Source of the DNA: Marinobacter nauticus | GTDB taxonomy: Bacteria; Pseudomonadota; Gammaproteobacteria; Enterobacterales; Shewanellaceae | Direction of reading: 5' to 3' | Length of the DNA stretch: 64,000 bases | Assembly: GCF_019801015.1 (NCBI RefSeq) | Contig: NZ_JAHVJZ010000004.1 | Coordinates: 434,001 to 498,000 of the forward strand | Part shown: positions 10,236-18,631 of the stretch, one piece after another | Numbering within the stretch: position 1 is the stretch's first letter | How the letters are laid out: each line of letters opens with the position of its first letter | The notes under the pieces: model-generated | What the model saw: the letters and a program-made list of their open reading frames with translations, nothing else | Told to the model about the DNA's origin: nothing | Database searches by the model: none | Program-made: the position numbers and the translations under genes

Positions 10236-10937
10236 ATGTCTGGATTCGACAAAGTGGTCGGCAGTTACGAGGAGGCCCTGGCCGGGCTGACCGATGGCAT
10301 GACCATCATCGCCGGGGGCTTCGGTCTGTGCGGCATTCCCGAAGGGCTGATCGCCCGGATCAAACAGATGGGCACCCGGGATCTCACCGTGGTATCCAAC
10401 AACGCGGGTGTGGACGGCTTTGGCCTGGGCCTGCTGCTGGAAGACCGCCAGATCAAAAAGATGATCGCCTCCTACGTGGGTGAAAACGCCCTGTTTGAGC
10501 AGCAACTGCTTTCCGGGGAGCTGGAGGTGGAACTGACGCCTCAGGGCACTCTGGCGGAGAAGATGCGCGCCGGTGGCGCAGGCATTCCCGCCTTCTTTAC
10601 CGCCACCGGTTACGGCACGCCCGTGGGCGAAGGCAAAGAGGTGCGCGAGTTCAATGGCCGCAACTATATCCTCGAGCCGTCCATTACCGGAGATTTCGCC
10701 ATCGTCAAAGGCTGGAAAGCGGACCGTTTCGGCAACGTGATTTACCGCCACACCGCGCAAAACTTCAACCCGATGGCGGCCACCGCCGGCAAAATCACCG
10801 TGGTGGAAGTGGAGGAGATCGTCGAGCCCGGCGAACTGGATCCCAGCCAGATCCACACCCCCGGCATCTACGTGAACCGGGTGATCCAGGGCCGCTTTGA
10901 GAAGCGCATCGAACAACGCACCGTACGACAGGGATAA
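10236..10937 (+). CDS. scoA: 3-oxoacid CoA-transferase subunit A
   Basis: 233-aa alpha subunit of a class I CoA-transferase (succinyl-CoA:acetoacetate type). The N-terminal glycine loop [18 protein letters not shown] and later [16 protein letters not shown] are typical. I start at the ATG at 10236, two bases after the liuE stop, with GGAG and AAGG just upstream. A longer in-frame reading from 10203 would lie inside liuE and has no ribosome site. It activates acetoacetate from LiuE. The CoA donor (succinyl-CoA or acetyl-CoA) cannot be told from sequence. Confidence 0.93.
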   Translation: MSGFDKVVGSYEEALAGLTDGMTIIAGGFGLCGIPEGLIARIKQMGTRDLTVVSNNAGVDGFGLGLLLEDRQIKKMIASYVGENALFEQQLLSGELEVELTPQGTLAEKMRAGGAGIPAFFTATGYGTPVGEGKEVREFNGRNYILEPSITGDFAIVKGWKADRFGNVIYRHTAQNFNPMAATAGKITVVEVEEIVEPGELDPSQIHTPGIYVNRVIQGRFEKRIEQRTVRQG

Positions 10938-10947
10938 GGAGGTCACC

Positions 10948-11610
10948 ATGGCACTCAGTCGCGAACAACTGGCCATGCGCGTGGCCCGCGAGCTTCAGGA
11001 TGGCTACTACGTCAACCTGGGGATCGGCATTCCCACTCTGGTGGCCAACTACGTCCCGGACGGAATGCAGGTGATGCTGCAATCGGAGAACGGCCTGCTC
11101 GGCATGGGCCCCTTCCCCACCGAGGAGGAGGTGGACGCCGATATGATCAATGCCGGTAAGCAGACCGTCACCGCCATCACCGGCGCGTCCATTTTCAACT
11201 CCGCCGAGTCCTTCGCCATGATTCGGGGCGGTCATGTCGACCTGACCGTTCTGGGTGCGTTTGAAGTGGACGTCCACGGCAATATCGCTTCCTGGATGAT
11301 CCCGGGCAAGCTGGTCAAAGGGATGGGGGGTGCCATGGATCTGGTGGCCGGCGCGGACAACATTATTGTCACCATGACCCACGCCGATAAGCGCGGTAAC
11401 TCCAAGCTGCTGCCACAATGCACCCTGCCGCTGACTGGCGCGGGCTGCATCAATAAGGTGGTGACGGACCTCGCTTACATCGAGATCCGCGATGGCAAGT
11501 TCCATCTGGTGGAGCGCGCCCCGGGCGTGAGCGTCGAGGAGATCGTCAGCAAAACCGCCGGTGAACTGGTGGTGCCGGAACACGTACCGGAGATGAGCTT
11601 CCCCGAATAA
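10948..11610 (+). CDS. scoB: 3-oxoacid CoA-transferase subunit B
   Basis: 220-aa beta subunit pairing with the preceding gene. The catalytic Glu lies in the LQSENGLLGMGPFPTEEE segment (about residue 48), where a glutamyl-CoA thioester forms. GGHVDLTVLGAFEVD is also a family hallmark. The start at 10948 is supported by an almost perfect ribosome site (AAGGAGGTCACC). An upstream in-frame ATG at 10897 lies within scoA and is unlikely. Last gene of the liu operon; a terminator follows. Confidence 0.93.
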   Translation: MALSREQLAMRVARELQDGYYVNLGIGIPTLVANYVPDGMQVMLQSENGLLGMGPFPTEEEVDADMINAGKQTVTAITGASIFNSAESFAMIRGGHVDLTVLGAFEVDVHGNIASWMIPGKLVKGMGGAMDLVAGADNIIVTMTHADKRGNSKLLPQCTLPLTGAGCINKVVTDLAYIEIRDGKFHLVERAPGVSVEEIVSKTAGELVVPEHVPEMSFPE

Positions 11611-11632
11611 GTCCACCTTTCCGGACCCGACA

Positions 11633-11661
11633 ATGCCGCCCGATATGGGCGGCATTTTTTG
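11633..11661 (+). terminator. Terminator of the liu-sco operon
   Basis: Nine-base-pair stem ATGCCGCCC-gatat-GGGCGGCAT followed by a run of T, 23 nt after the scoB stop codon. Confidence 0.9.
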
Positions 11662-11732
11662 TGATCCACTCCACGCTGAGGGACGGGTAAAGGTCGCATA
11701 ATGGACCGCTTCTTTGTTGTTAAGAGGCCACC

Positions 11733-12953
11733 ATGAACCGCTTGCTTGACCGCTTCCTGCGCTACGTCACCTTTGACACCCAATCCAATGCCAGCAGCAG
11801 CAACTGCCCCAGCACGCCGGGCCAACTCACGCTGGCCAGGGCGCTGTATGAGGAGCTGAAGGCGATGGGGCTGAGTGACGTCCATCTGGATAAGCACGGC
11901 TACCTGATGGCCACGCTGCCCGCCAACACCGACCGACTGATTCCCGCCATCGGCTTTATCGCCCATATGGACACCGCACCGGATGCCAGCGGCCAGGATG
12001 TTCGCCCGCAGGTGATCCCCGACTACGACGGACAGATCGTCGCTCTGGGTGCCGAAGGCGAGCAACTGAACCCGGAACAGTATCCCGCGCTGAAAACTCT
12101 GGTGGGCCAGACCCTGATCACCACCGACGGCCGCACTTTGCTCGGTGCCGACAACAAGGCGGGCATCGCGGAGATCCTGACCGCCATCGCCACCCTGCAG
12201 GACTGCCCCGAGATTGAGCACGGCCCCATCCGCATTGGCTTTACCCCGGATGAAGAGATTGGCCGGGGGGCCGATCGCTTTGACCTGCTGCGTTTCGATG
12301 CGGAGTGGGCGTACACCGTGGACGGTGGGCCGGTGGGCGAATTGGAGTTCGAAAACTTCAACGCCGCCAGCGCCCGTATCGTGATCAGCGGTAACTCTGT
12401 CCACCCCGGCAGTGCCAAGGGCAAACTGGTGAATGCCCTGACCCTGGCCACCCGATTCCATGCCGAAATGCCCACCGACCAAACTCCAGAAACCACCGAA
12501 GGGTATGAAGGCTTCTTCCACCTTACCGGGATCCAGGGGGGCACCGCTGAAGCCAGCCTGAACTACATCGTCCGGGACTTCGAGCAAGAGGGGCTGGCGG
12601 CGCGCCAGCAATGGCTGGAAACCCTGGTGGCCCGCGTTAACGCACAGGGTCACCCTTGCCGCCTGGAGTGGGAGGAAGGCTATCAGAACATGAAAGCCAA
12701 AGTGGCGCCGCATCCGCACATTATTGAGCTGGCGAGACAGGCGATGATCGACTGCGATGTGCAGCCCATCATCAAACCGATCCGTGGCGGTACCGACGGC
12801 GCGGTACTTTCCCATAAGGGCCTGCCCTGCCCCAATATCTTTACCGGCGGTGATAACTTCCACGGCAAACACGAATACATCACCCTGGAGGGGATGGAAA
12901 AAGCAGTGAAGGTGATTGTCCGGCTGTGCCAATTAACGGCGCAACGGGGTTAA
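11733..12953 (+). CDS. pepT: Peptidase T (tripeptide aminopeptidase)
   Basis: 406-aa cytosolic zinc aminopeptidase of family M20B that removes N-terminal residues from tripeptides. Di-zinc ligand and catalytic motifs are visible: [11 protein letters not shown] (about residue 78), [13 protein letters not shown] (about 137) and [15 protein letters not shown] (about 170). Length is as in E. coli PepT. Ribosome site AAGAGG before the ATG. Single gene between terminators. Confidence 0.96.
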   Translation: MNRLLDRFLRYVTFDTQSNASSSNCPSTPGQLTLARALYEELKAMGLSDVHLDKHGYLMATLPANTDRLIPAIGFIAHMDTAPDASGQDVRPQVIPDYDGQIVALGAEGEQLNPEQYPALKTLVGQTLITTDGRTLLGADNKAGIAEILTAIATLQDCPEIEHGPIRIGFTPDEEIGRGADRFDLLRFDAEWAYTVDGGPVGELEFENFNAASARIVISGNSVHPGSAKGKLVNALTLATRFHAEMPTDQTPETTEGYEGFFHLTGIQGGTAEASLNYIVRDFEQEGLAARQQWLETLVARVNAQGHPCRLEWEEGYQNMKAKVAPHPHIIELARQAMIDCDVQPIIKPIRGGTDGAVLSHKGLPCPNIFTGGDNFHGKHEYITLEGMEKAVKVIVRLCQLTAQRG

Positions 12954-12969
12954 CACTCCCCCCAAAGAG

Positions 12970-12997
12970 AACGCCCCGCATTGCGGGGCGTTTTTTC
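12970..12997 (+). terminator. Terminator after pepT
   Basis: AACGCCCCGC-att-GCGGGGCGTT stem followed by six T, 16 nt after the pepT stop. Confidence 0.9.
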
Positions 12998-13128
12998 TCC
13001 GGCTGCGGGCCTTCCGGCGTAGCGAAACACAGTACGTTTTTCCTCCACCCTGGTCGCTTTCCATTAGTGAACCCATGGAGAGACCCTGACCATCGCCTCT
13101 CCCTATCAGCGACAGGGAAATCAATTCA

Positions 13129-13887
13129 ATGTGGCACTGGATTACAGGCATCGGCATCAGTCTGCTGCTGTCCGGCTGTGCAGCCTCCACCGTCATGGCA
13201 CCGCAGCACTTCCGGATGGACCGCCCGGAGGTGGACGGCCGGGCACTGCGCCCCAGCGTCGGACTGGGCAAGGTGAACGCCCGGGAAGTCACGCTGGACG
13301 CCGGGCAGGTGATTGAGGAGGTTGAGAGCGACCTGCTTGGCCGGCTGGGGTTAAGCCTGGGCAACGGCGTGGAGTTTGGGGCAGCGAGCGCCGGCAATGC
13401 CAGTCGTTACAGCCTGAAGTACCAATTTTCCGGCAGCTACGCCGAAAACGAAGCCCTGGGGAACTGGCCTCAGGCCGTAAGCATCGCCGTCGAGCACACC
13501 AACAGCGACCAGTTTATGGCGTGCACCTTCTGCGCCAGCGCGGACCAGGACCTGTGGCAAATGGACCTGGCACTGTACGACGTCGCCTGGATCCTCGGCC
13601 ATCGTCCCAGTGCGGGCTGGCTGATTTACGGTGGGCCGTATTACCGTTTCGGCCGACTCAATGGCCAGTGGCAATCGTCAGAACAGCCGGGGGCGTCAGA
13701 GCGCCTTAATGGACGAACCCAGATTTGGGGCGCCAACCTCGCCACCGAGTATCGCTTTCAGACCGGACTGGGTCTGACCGTCGAGATGGTCTACGCCAAT
13801 ACCCGTTGCCAGGCATTACTCAGCAGCGAGCCCGCCGTCCACCGTAATGAAACCTTCCTGAATATGGTGATGGACTGGCGCCTTTAA
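13129..13887 (+). CDS. Orphan lipoprotein of unknown function, possibly outer-membrane beta-rich
   Basis: 252 aa. A signal peptide ends in the lipobox LLLSGC with the lipidated Cys at about residue 17, so it should be an anchored lipoprotein. The mature part alternates polar and aromatic/hydrophobic residues (RYSLKYQFSGSY, GWLIYGGPYYRFGRL, ATEYRFQTGLGLTVEMVYA) and ends in WRL, as in small outer-membrane beta-barrels such as acyl-transfer or adhesion OMPs. A CTFC pair may form a disulfide. I do not recognise the family. Ribosome site is weak (AGGGA, about 12 nt upstream). Stand-alone gene between terminators. Confidence 0.75.
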   Translation: MWHWITGIGISLLLSGCAASTVMAPQHFRMDRPEVDGRALRPSVGLGKVNAREVTLDAGQVIEEVESDLLGRLGLSLGNGVEFGAASAGNASRYSLKYQFSGSYAENEALGNWPQAVSIAVEHTNSDQFMACTFCASADQDLWQMDLALYDVAWILGHRPSAGWLIYGGPYYRFGRLNGQWQSSEQPGASERLNGRTQIWGANLATEYRFQTGLGLTVEMVYANTRCQALLSSEPAVHRNETFLNMVMDWRL

Positions 13888-13913
13888 TTCGCCCTTTACC
13901 GTCTTGCGTCACC

Positions 13914-13945
13914 ACAAAAAAGCCGCCCTGAAAGGCGGCTTTTCT
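13914..13945. terminator. Bidirectional terminator between the lipoprotein gene and tdk
   Basis: AAAAAGCCGCC-ctgaaa-GGCGGCTTTT. The A-run and T-run on either side serve both convergent genes. Confidence 0.85.
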
Positions 13946-13959
13946 GATGTCGGCTCGGC

Positions 13960-14538
13960 TTATTCCCACACCAACTGGCGGAAGTGTGTCCGGCACATCG
14001 ACACGTAGCTGTCGTTGCCGCCGATCTGAACCTGATCGCCATCGCGAACCGGGTTGCCCTGTTCATCCATGCGCACCACCATGTTCGCCTTGCGGCCGCA
14101 GTGGCAGATGGTTTTCAGCTCCACCAGCTTGTCCGCCCAGGCCAGCAGATATTGCGCGCCCTCAAACAGCTCGCCCTGGAAATCGGTTCGCAGGCCGTAG
14201 CACAGCACCGGAATGTCCAGTGTATCGACGATGTGGGTCAGCTGCTGAACCTGCAGTTTGGTCAGGAACTGGCTCTCATCCACCAGGATGCAATGCACAG
14301 AACCCTTGGCCAGCTCGCCCTTGATCAGCTCCACCAGGTTGTCCTCTTTGCGGTAGATCAACGCCTCGGATTCCAGTCCGATCCGGGAGGTGATCTTGCC
14401 GATGCCGTAACGGTCATCCAGCCCCGCAGTCAGCACCAGAGGCACCATGCCACGCTCACGGTAGTTGTAGGCCGATTGCAGCAAAGAGGTGGATTTACCC
14501 GCGTTCATCGCCGAGTAGTAGAAGTAGAGCTGTGCCAA
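13960..14538 (-). CDS. tdk: Thymidine kinase
   Basis: 192-aa type II thymidine kinase of nucleoside salvage. The P-loop is [13 protein letters not shown] (about residues 8-20). The Walker B/DESQ motif ILVDESQFL lies near residue 85. The C-terminal zinc lasso is represented by CHCGRKA and MCRTHF. Single gene on the minus strand. Confidence 0.96.
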   Translation of the reverse strand: MAQLYFYYSAMNAGKSTSLLQSAYNYRERGMVPLVLTAGLDDRYGIGKITSRIGLESEALIYRKEDNLVELIKGELAKGSVHCILVDESQFLTKLQVQQLTHIVDTLDIPVLCYGLRTDFQGELFEGAQYLLAWADKLVELKTICHCGRKANMVVRMDEQGNPVRDGDQVQIGGNDSYVSMCRTHFRQLVWE

Positions 14539-14573
14539 GTCAGGACCCCCAAAAAGTCATTCCGGCCAGTTTA

Positions 14574-14606
14574 TAAAAAACCGGCGGTGGGAACCACCGC
14601 CGGTTT
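14574..14606 (-). terminator. Terminator of the nhaC transcription unit
   Basis: On the minus strand, AAACCGGCGGTGG-ttc-CCACCGCCGGTTTTTT, a 13-bp stem with a T-run, 10 nt past the stop of the transporter gene at 14617. Confidence 0.9.
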
Positions 14607-14616
14607 ACGCTGACCT

Positions 14617-16203
14617 TTAGGCCTGTGACGCACTCGGCATCGCAATGGAGCGGTCGCAGTAGGCGCGCATCACGAACACCCAGGCCACCAGTGCAATGGC
14701 GCTGACGGCAAAGCCAGCCAGAGCGGAGTGGGTGATGCCAATGGCCAGGTAACCCAGGGCCGCAATCACCGCAGCAGACACCGCGTAAGGCAGCTGAGTC
14801 GCCACGTGGTCAATATGGTGACAGCCCGCTCCGGTACCGGACAACACCGTGGTGTCCGAGATCGGTGAACAGTGGTCACCAAATACCGCCCCGGCCAGCA
14901 CCGAGGCCATCAGCGGCAGCAGCATCGCCATTTCCGATGCGATGGCAATGTCTGCGGCGATCGGCAGCATAATGGCGAAGGTGCCCCAGCTGGTGCCGGT
15001 GGCAAATGCGGTCACACCGGAGAGCAGGAAGATCAGCACCGGCAGGCACCACATCGGCATGTTGCTCTGCACCAGAGACGCCAGGTAGGTCCCGGTGCCG
15101 AGGTCACGGATCACACCCGCAATGGTCCAGGCGAACAGCAGGATATACACCGCCGGCAGCATCGACTTGGCACCGCTGATCAGCGCCTTGCTGATGGTCA
15201 CAGCCGCCAGCTTCTGATACAGCGCCGTGCCCAGTGCTACGGCCAGGCTCACCAGCGCGGCGTAGAACAGAGCGATGGTGGTGTCGGTATTCTCCAGCGC
15301 CGCCATCACGGTGAAGGGCTCGTCACCCAGGTTGGCCGCGCCGGTGGCCAGCATAAAGTAAACGGACGCCACAACCAGCGCCAGAATCGGCAGCAGCAAG
15401 CCCCAGACGGAACCGTTGTCCGCTTCCGGCAGGTCCAGATCGGCACCTGGCGGCAGACCCTTGCTGTCGTCCCACAGCTCACCGGTGTCGGTAGCACGCT
15501 GAGCCGCCTTGGCCATCGGGCCAATCTGCAGGTTAAAGATGATCACGCACGCCAGCAGCCCCAGCGCTGTCAGGGCGTAGAGGTTCATCGGAATCATCTG
15601 CAAGAAGGCGTTCAGCGCGCTGAATTCGGTGATTTCACGGGCCGCGAACACGGTACCGATCAGGCCGACAATGTAGGCGCCCCAGGAGGAGATCGGCGCC
15701 ATCACACAAACCGGTGCGGCCGTAGAATCCACACCGTAAGCCAGCTCTTCACGGGAGATCTTGTGATCGTCCGCCACCGGCTTGGCCACAGAGCCCACTG
15801 CCAGGGTGTTGAAATAGTCATCAATAAAGATGACAAAGCCGAGCATCATGGTCATCAGACGCGCATCGCGGCGGGTTTTCACGCGCTTGCGGGCCCAGTG
15901 GGCAAAGGCCTTGGCAGCGCCGGTGACGTTGATCACCGCGATGGTCATGCCCAGAACAAACAGGAAGCCGATAAGCGGCACATTCCAGGACTCCAGGGCA
16001 CCGTCGTCGATCACCAGGCCGACCACTCGGTCACCGATGTCGGCCAGGGTGGCCATCGGGGCAAAGCCGTTGTGCATCAGCGCACCCAGCAAAATCCCGA
16101 CACCGAGAGAAAGCAGAACACGGCGGGTGAACACCGCCATCAGAATCGCTACTACCGGGGGCAGCAGCGCGTACGCCGTTTCGGCGAATTGCATGGAAAC
16201 CAT
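14617..16203 (-). CDS. nhaC: NhaC-family Na+/H+ antiporter-like transporter under lysine riboswitch control (candidate lysine transporter)
   Basis: About 528-aa inner-membrane protein with 11-13 hydrophobic helices; it belongs to the NhaC Na+/H+ antiporter superfamily (conserved GFVIFIDDYFNTLAVGS and SGVTAFATGTSWGTFAIML segments). The upstream lysine riboswitch points to lysine import or exchange. This agrees with the published proposal that a riboswitch-linked NhaC homologue (LysW) is a lysine transporter in some gammaproteobacteria. The start is uncertain: ATG at 16203 (MVSMQFAETAY) or 16194 both give the usual N-terminus, but neither has a strong ribosome site. The longer reading from 16395 runs through the riboswitch and is rejected. 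Confidence 0.9.
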   Translation of the reverse strand: MVSMQFAETAYALLPPVVAILMAVFTRRVLLSLGVGILLGALMHNGFAPMATLADIGDRVVGLVIDDGALESWNVPLIGFLFVLGMTIAVINVTGAAKAFAHWARKRVKTRRDARLMTMMLGFVIFIDDYFNTLAVGSVAKPVADDHKISREELAYGVDSTAAPVCVMAPISSWGAYIVGLIGTVFAAREITEFSALNAFLQMIPMNLYALTALGLLACVIIFNLQIGPMAKAAQRATDTGELWDDSKGLPPGADLDLPEADNGSVWGLLLPILALVVASVYFMLATGAANLGDEPFTVMAALENTDTTIALFYAALVSLAVALGTALYQKLAAVTISKALISGAKSMLPAVYILLFAWTIAGVIRDLGTGTYLASLVQSNMPMWCLPVLIFLLSGVTAFATGTSWGTFAIMLPIAADIAIASEMAMLLPLMASVLAGAVFGDHCSPISDTTVLSGTGAGCHHIDHVATQLPYAVSAAVIAALGYLAIGITHSALAGFAVSAIALVAWVFVMRAYCDRSIAMPSASQA

Positions 16204-16296
16204 CTTTATTGTCGTCGTTATGAGATGGAGGCAACTGACACGGCATGACACCGCGGGGGGATATGAGAAGTGATCCACCGTCCTTTCAGTAGCGCT

Positions 16297-16340
16297 CCAT
16301 AGTAAACCCACTGCTGTCATCCTGACAGAGATTACTATGG
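16297..16340 (-). promoter_or_regulatory. Long hairpin at the 3' end of the lysine riboswitch (expression platform candidate)
   Basis: On the minus strand, CCATAGTAA (16340-16332) pairs perfectly with TTACTATGG (16305-16297), enclosing a second small stem (CTGTC/GACAG). No T-run follows, so it is not an intrinsic terminator. The left arm overlaps the conserved 3' edge of the aptamer, so the hairpin could compete with aptamer folding. Confidence 0.5.
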
Positions 16341-16490
16341 CAGTGTCGTACCTGTTCGATACGACCCCAGCACGGCGGGATGACGCCCGACGCACTTCGG
16401 CACCGACTCCTTTCCTCCGGGATAAACGGGAATCACCCTACTCCGGACTACTGATAGGCGGTGCGCCTCTACCTTTCTTAGGCAGTTGCA
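16331..16490 (-). promoter_or_regulatory. Lysine riboswitch (L-box) aptamer
   Basis: Read on the minus strand, the region contains the conserved L-box blocks in order: GGTAGAGGCGCACC, then CAGTAGTCCGGAGTAGGGTGA, then GAAAGGAGTCGGTGCCGAAG, a variable hairpin (GTCGTA..TACGAC), and CACTGCCATAG. The order and wording match lysine riboswitches of lysC in E. coli and Bacillus. It lies about 130 nt before the transporter start, so lysine should lower its expression. Outer helix limits are approximate. Confidence 0.9.
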
Positions 16491-16509
16491 TTACCTCGTG
16501 CGGTAATAC

Positions 16510-16564
16510 AACGGCGGCATTCTAACCACATTGGCGAGGGGATTCGCCAGAGAACGCCGCCATT
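16510..16564 (-). terminator. Possible weak terminator after etfA
   Basis: Minus-strand AATGGCGGC (16564-16556) can pair with GCCGCCGTT (16518-16510), with an inner GGCGA/TCGCC stem. Only a short GTTGTATT follows, so termination before the riboswitch is not certain. Confidence 0.35.
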
Positions 16565-16601
16565 TTGTGACCCAGCTCACAGAGCGGGAGCATGAACTGG
16601 C

Positions 16602-17528
16602 TTAGGCCAGCTGTTCGGTCAGCTTAGGCAGAACCTCGAACAGGTCTGCCTCCAGGCCGTAGTCCGCTACCTGGAAGATGGGCGCTTCCGGATCCTTGTT
16701 GATCGCGACGATCACCTTGGAATCCTTCATGCCAGCCAGATGCTGAATCGCGCCGGAGATGCCCACCGCCACGTACAGTTCCGGCGCCACGATCTTACCG
16801 GTTTGACCCACCTGATAATCGTTGGGCACATAGCCGGCATCCACCGCCGCACGGGAAGCACCTACCGCGCCACCCAGGGTATCCGCCAGAGCTTCAATCA
16901 GGGCAAAGTTTTCACCGCTGCCCAGGCCACGGCCACCGGAAACCACCACTCGGGCCGCACCCAGCTCCGGACGCTCAGACTCAATGCGCTCCAGGCCCAC
17001 AAACTGGCTCAGACCCACATCGTCGCCGCCGCTGGCCGCCACGATGGCCGCCGGAGCCTGCTCACCGACCGCGTCAAACGCCGCGGTACGGATGGTCATC
17101 ACCTTGATGGCGTCCAGGGACTGAACGGTCGCCAGGGCGTTTCCGGCGTAGATAGGACGCACGAACGTATCGTCAGACTCCACGCTGACCACATCAGACA
17201 GCATCGACACATCCAGCAGCGCTGCGGCACGAGGCAGCAGGTCTTTCCCCTGGGCGGAAGCCGCGGCCAGGATATGGGTGTAATCGCGGCCCAGGCTTAC
17301 CACCAGGTCAGCCAGGTTTTCTGCCAGGCCATGTTCGAAGCGGGCATCGTCCGCCACCAGCACCTGACTGACGCCATCCAGTACCGCCGCAGCCTGCGCC
17401 GCCGCTTCCACCTGATGACCGGCCACCAGCAGGTGCACATCACCACCCAGTTGCTTGGCGGCATTCACTGCCTTGGCCGTGTCCGCTTTAAGCTGGGTAT
17501 CCAGCTCTGCAATAACCAGAATCGCCAT
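16602..17528 (-). CDS. etfA: Electron transfer flavoprotein alpha subunit
   Basis: 308-aa FAD-carrying subunit of ETF, which takes electrons from acyl-CoA dehydrogenases such as LiuA and passes them to ETF-quinone oxidoreductase. The C-terminal FAD domain shows VVSGGRGLGSGENF (about residue 198), GAVGASRAAVDAGYVPN, GQTGKIVAPELYVAVGISG and the QHLAGMKDSKVIVAINKD signature. The ATG at 17528 overlaps the etfB stop (TGATG), so the two subunits are translationally coupled. An in-frame GTG one codon earlier is possible. Confidence 0.95.
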   Translation of the reverse strand: MAILVIAELDTQLKADTAKAVNAAKQLGGDVHLLVAGHQVEAAAQAAAVLDGVSQVLVADDARFEHGLAENLADLVVSLGRDYTHILAAASAQGKDLLPRAAALLDVSMLSDVVSVESDDTFVRPIYAGNALATVQSLDAIKVMTIRTAAFDAVGEQAPAAIVAASGGDDVGLSQFVGLERIESERPELGAARVVVSGGRGLGSGENFALIEALADTLGGAVGASRAAVDAGYVPNDYQVGQTGKIVAPELYVAVGISGAIQHLAGMKDSKVIVAINKDPEAPIFQVADYGLEADLFEVLPKLTEQLA

Positions 17529-18277
17529 CACACCACCTTCGCTTCGTTTTTCAGCTTCTCAACCAACTCCTCAACGGAGCCCACCATCACGCCGGCCTGA
17601 CGCTCACTGGGTGCGGCCACCTTGAGCACTTTCTGGTGCTGGCCCAGTGACACACCCAGTTCCTCAACGGTCAAGGTTTCCAGCGGCTTACGCTTGGCTT
17701 TCATGATGTTGGGCAGGGAGGCATAGCGGGGTTCATTCAGGCGCAAATCAGCGGTGATCACTGCGGGCAGGCCCAGACGCAGGGTTTGCAGCCCGCCATC
17801 AATCTCACGAATCACTTCAACGCCACCATCCACGACGGAGACCTGAGAAGCGAACGTCGCCTGACCAACGCCCATCAGGGCCGCCAACATCTGGCCGGTC
17901 TGGTTGTTGTCGCCATCGATGGACTGCTTACCCAGCAGAACCAACTCAGGCTGCTCTTTCTGCACAATGGCGTTCAGCAGCTTGGCGATGGACAGGGGCA
18001 CCAGATCTTCATCGGTTTCCACCTGAATGGCGCGATCGGCACCCAGCGCCATGGCGGTACGCAACTGTTCCTGCGCGGCCTTGGGACCAATACAAACCAC
18101 CACCACTTCGGTAGCCTTACCCTGCTCTTTCAGACGCACTGCTTCTTCAACAGCGATCTCGCAGAAGGGGTTCAGAGCCATCTTGAGGTTGGCCAGCTCA
18201 ACGGCGGTTTCATCCGCCTTGACGCGAACTTTTACATTCGCATCCACCACCCGTTTAACGGGAACGAGAATCTTCAT
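17528..18277 (-). CDS. etfB: Electron transfer flavoprotein beta subunit
   Basis: 249-aa AMP-binding subunit of ETF. It begins MKILVPVKRVVDANVKVRVK. It contains the ETF-beta signature region (VEAVRLKEQG-like EEAVRLKEQGKATEVVVVCIG) and LLGKQSIDGDNNQTGQMLAALMG-type AMP site segments near residue 115. Ribosome site AAGGA before the ATG. First gene of etfBA; the promoter carries a candidate LiuR element. Confidence 0.95.
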   Translation of the reverse strand: MKILVPVKRVVDANVKVRVKADETAVELANLKMALNPFCEIAVEEAVRLKEQGKATEVVVVCIGPKAAQEQLRTAMALGADRAIQVETDEDLVPLSIAKLLNAIVQKEQPELVLLGKQSIDGDNNQTGQMLAALMGVGQATFASQVSVVDGGVEVIREIDGGLQTLRLGLPAVITADLRLNEPRYASLPNIMKAKRKPLETLTVEELGVSLGQHQKVLKVAAPSERQAGVMVGSVEELVEKLKNEAKVV

Positions 18278-18323
18278 TGTCAGTCCTTATTGCGTACCGG
18301 CACAGTGCCGCAATCCTGGCCTC

Positions 18324-18352
18324 ACTCTACTTTCTGTTAACGTAAACGTCAA
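18324..18352 (-). promoter_or_regulatory. etfBA promoter with LiuR-like element over the -35 box
   Basis: Minus strand: TTGACG (18352-18347), 17-bp spacer, TAGAGT (18329-18324). The -35 box is the first part of TTGACGTTTACGTTAA (18352-18337), which matches 13 of 16 bases of the element at the liuR promoter (3216-3231). A bound regulator here would block RNA polymerase. Regulator identity is inferred. Confidence 0.55.
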
Positions 18353-18548
18353 CATAAGCCACGATGGCCAGCGACCCCCGTTCTGACGGGCTTTTAACCG
18401 CTATATAGATATATTGATTGAAGACTAAGCACCGATAATCGAGAGTTATCCAATTTGATAACAAGGTTGAATCCAGCCTGAATTTTGCGGCGCTATTCGG
18501 GAACCAATTTGGTTTTTTATGACTTATAAGTTTTCGACAAAAAATGCA

Positions 18549-18577
18549 CTTTCATTTTCAAATGGCGCTATTATAAT
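18549..18577 (+). promoter_or_regulatory. hns promoter
   Basis: A perfect TATAAT at 18572-18577 stands 17 bp after a poor -35 (CTTTCA, 18549-18554). It sits at the end of an AT-rich stretch (about 18400-18570) unlike the GC-rich surroundings, as expected for an autoregulated H-NS gene. Predicted leader about 48 nt. The rest of the 18278-18631 gap holds nothing else I can name. Confidence 0.55.
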
Positions 18578-18631
18578 CAGGTGGAAGTATTTAATACCCC
18601 CCTGTTTTGTTCATCAAAAGGTTTAAGCAAT

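Noticed and set aside
14872-16248. 458-codon plus-strand frame opposite the NhaC-type gene
   Set aside because: Very rich in His, Gln and Arg, a typical shadow of a membrane-protein gene; the minus frame has clear family motifs. Similar long shadows at 3725-4969, 30578-31834 and 39505-40758 were dropped for the same reason.
16276-16286. In-frame GTG at 16278 after AAAGGA as a start for the NhaC-type gene
   Set aside because: Only 2 nt separate the AAAGGA from the GTG, too close for a ribosome site, and the extra 25 residues are not part of the family N-terminus.
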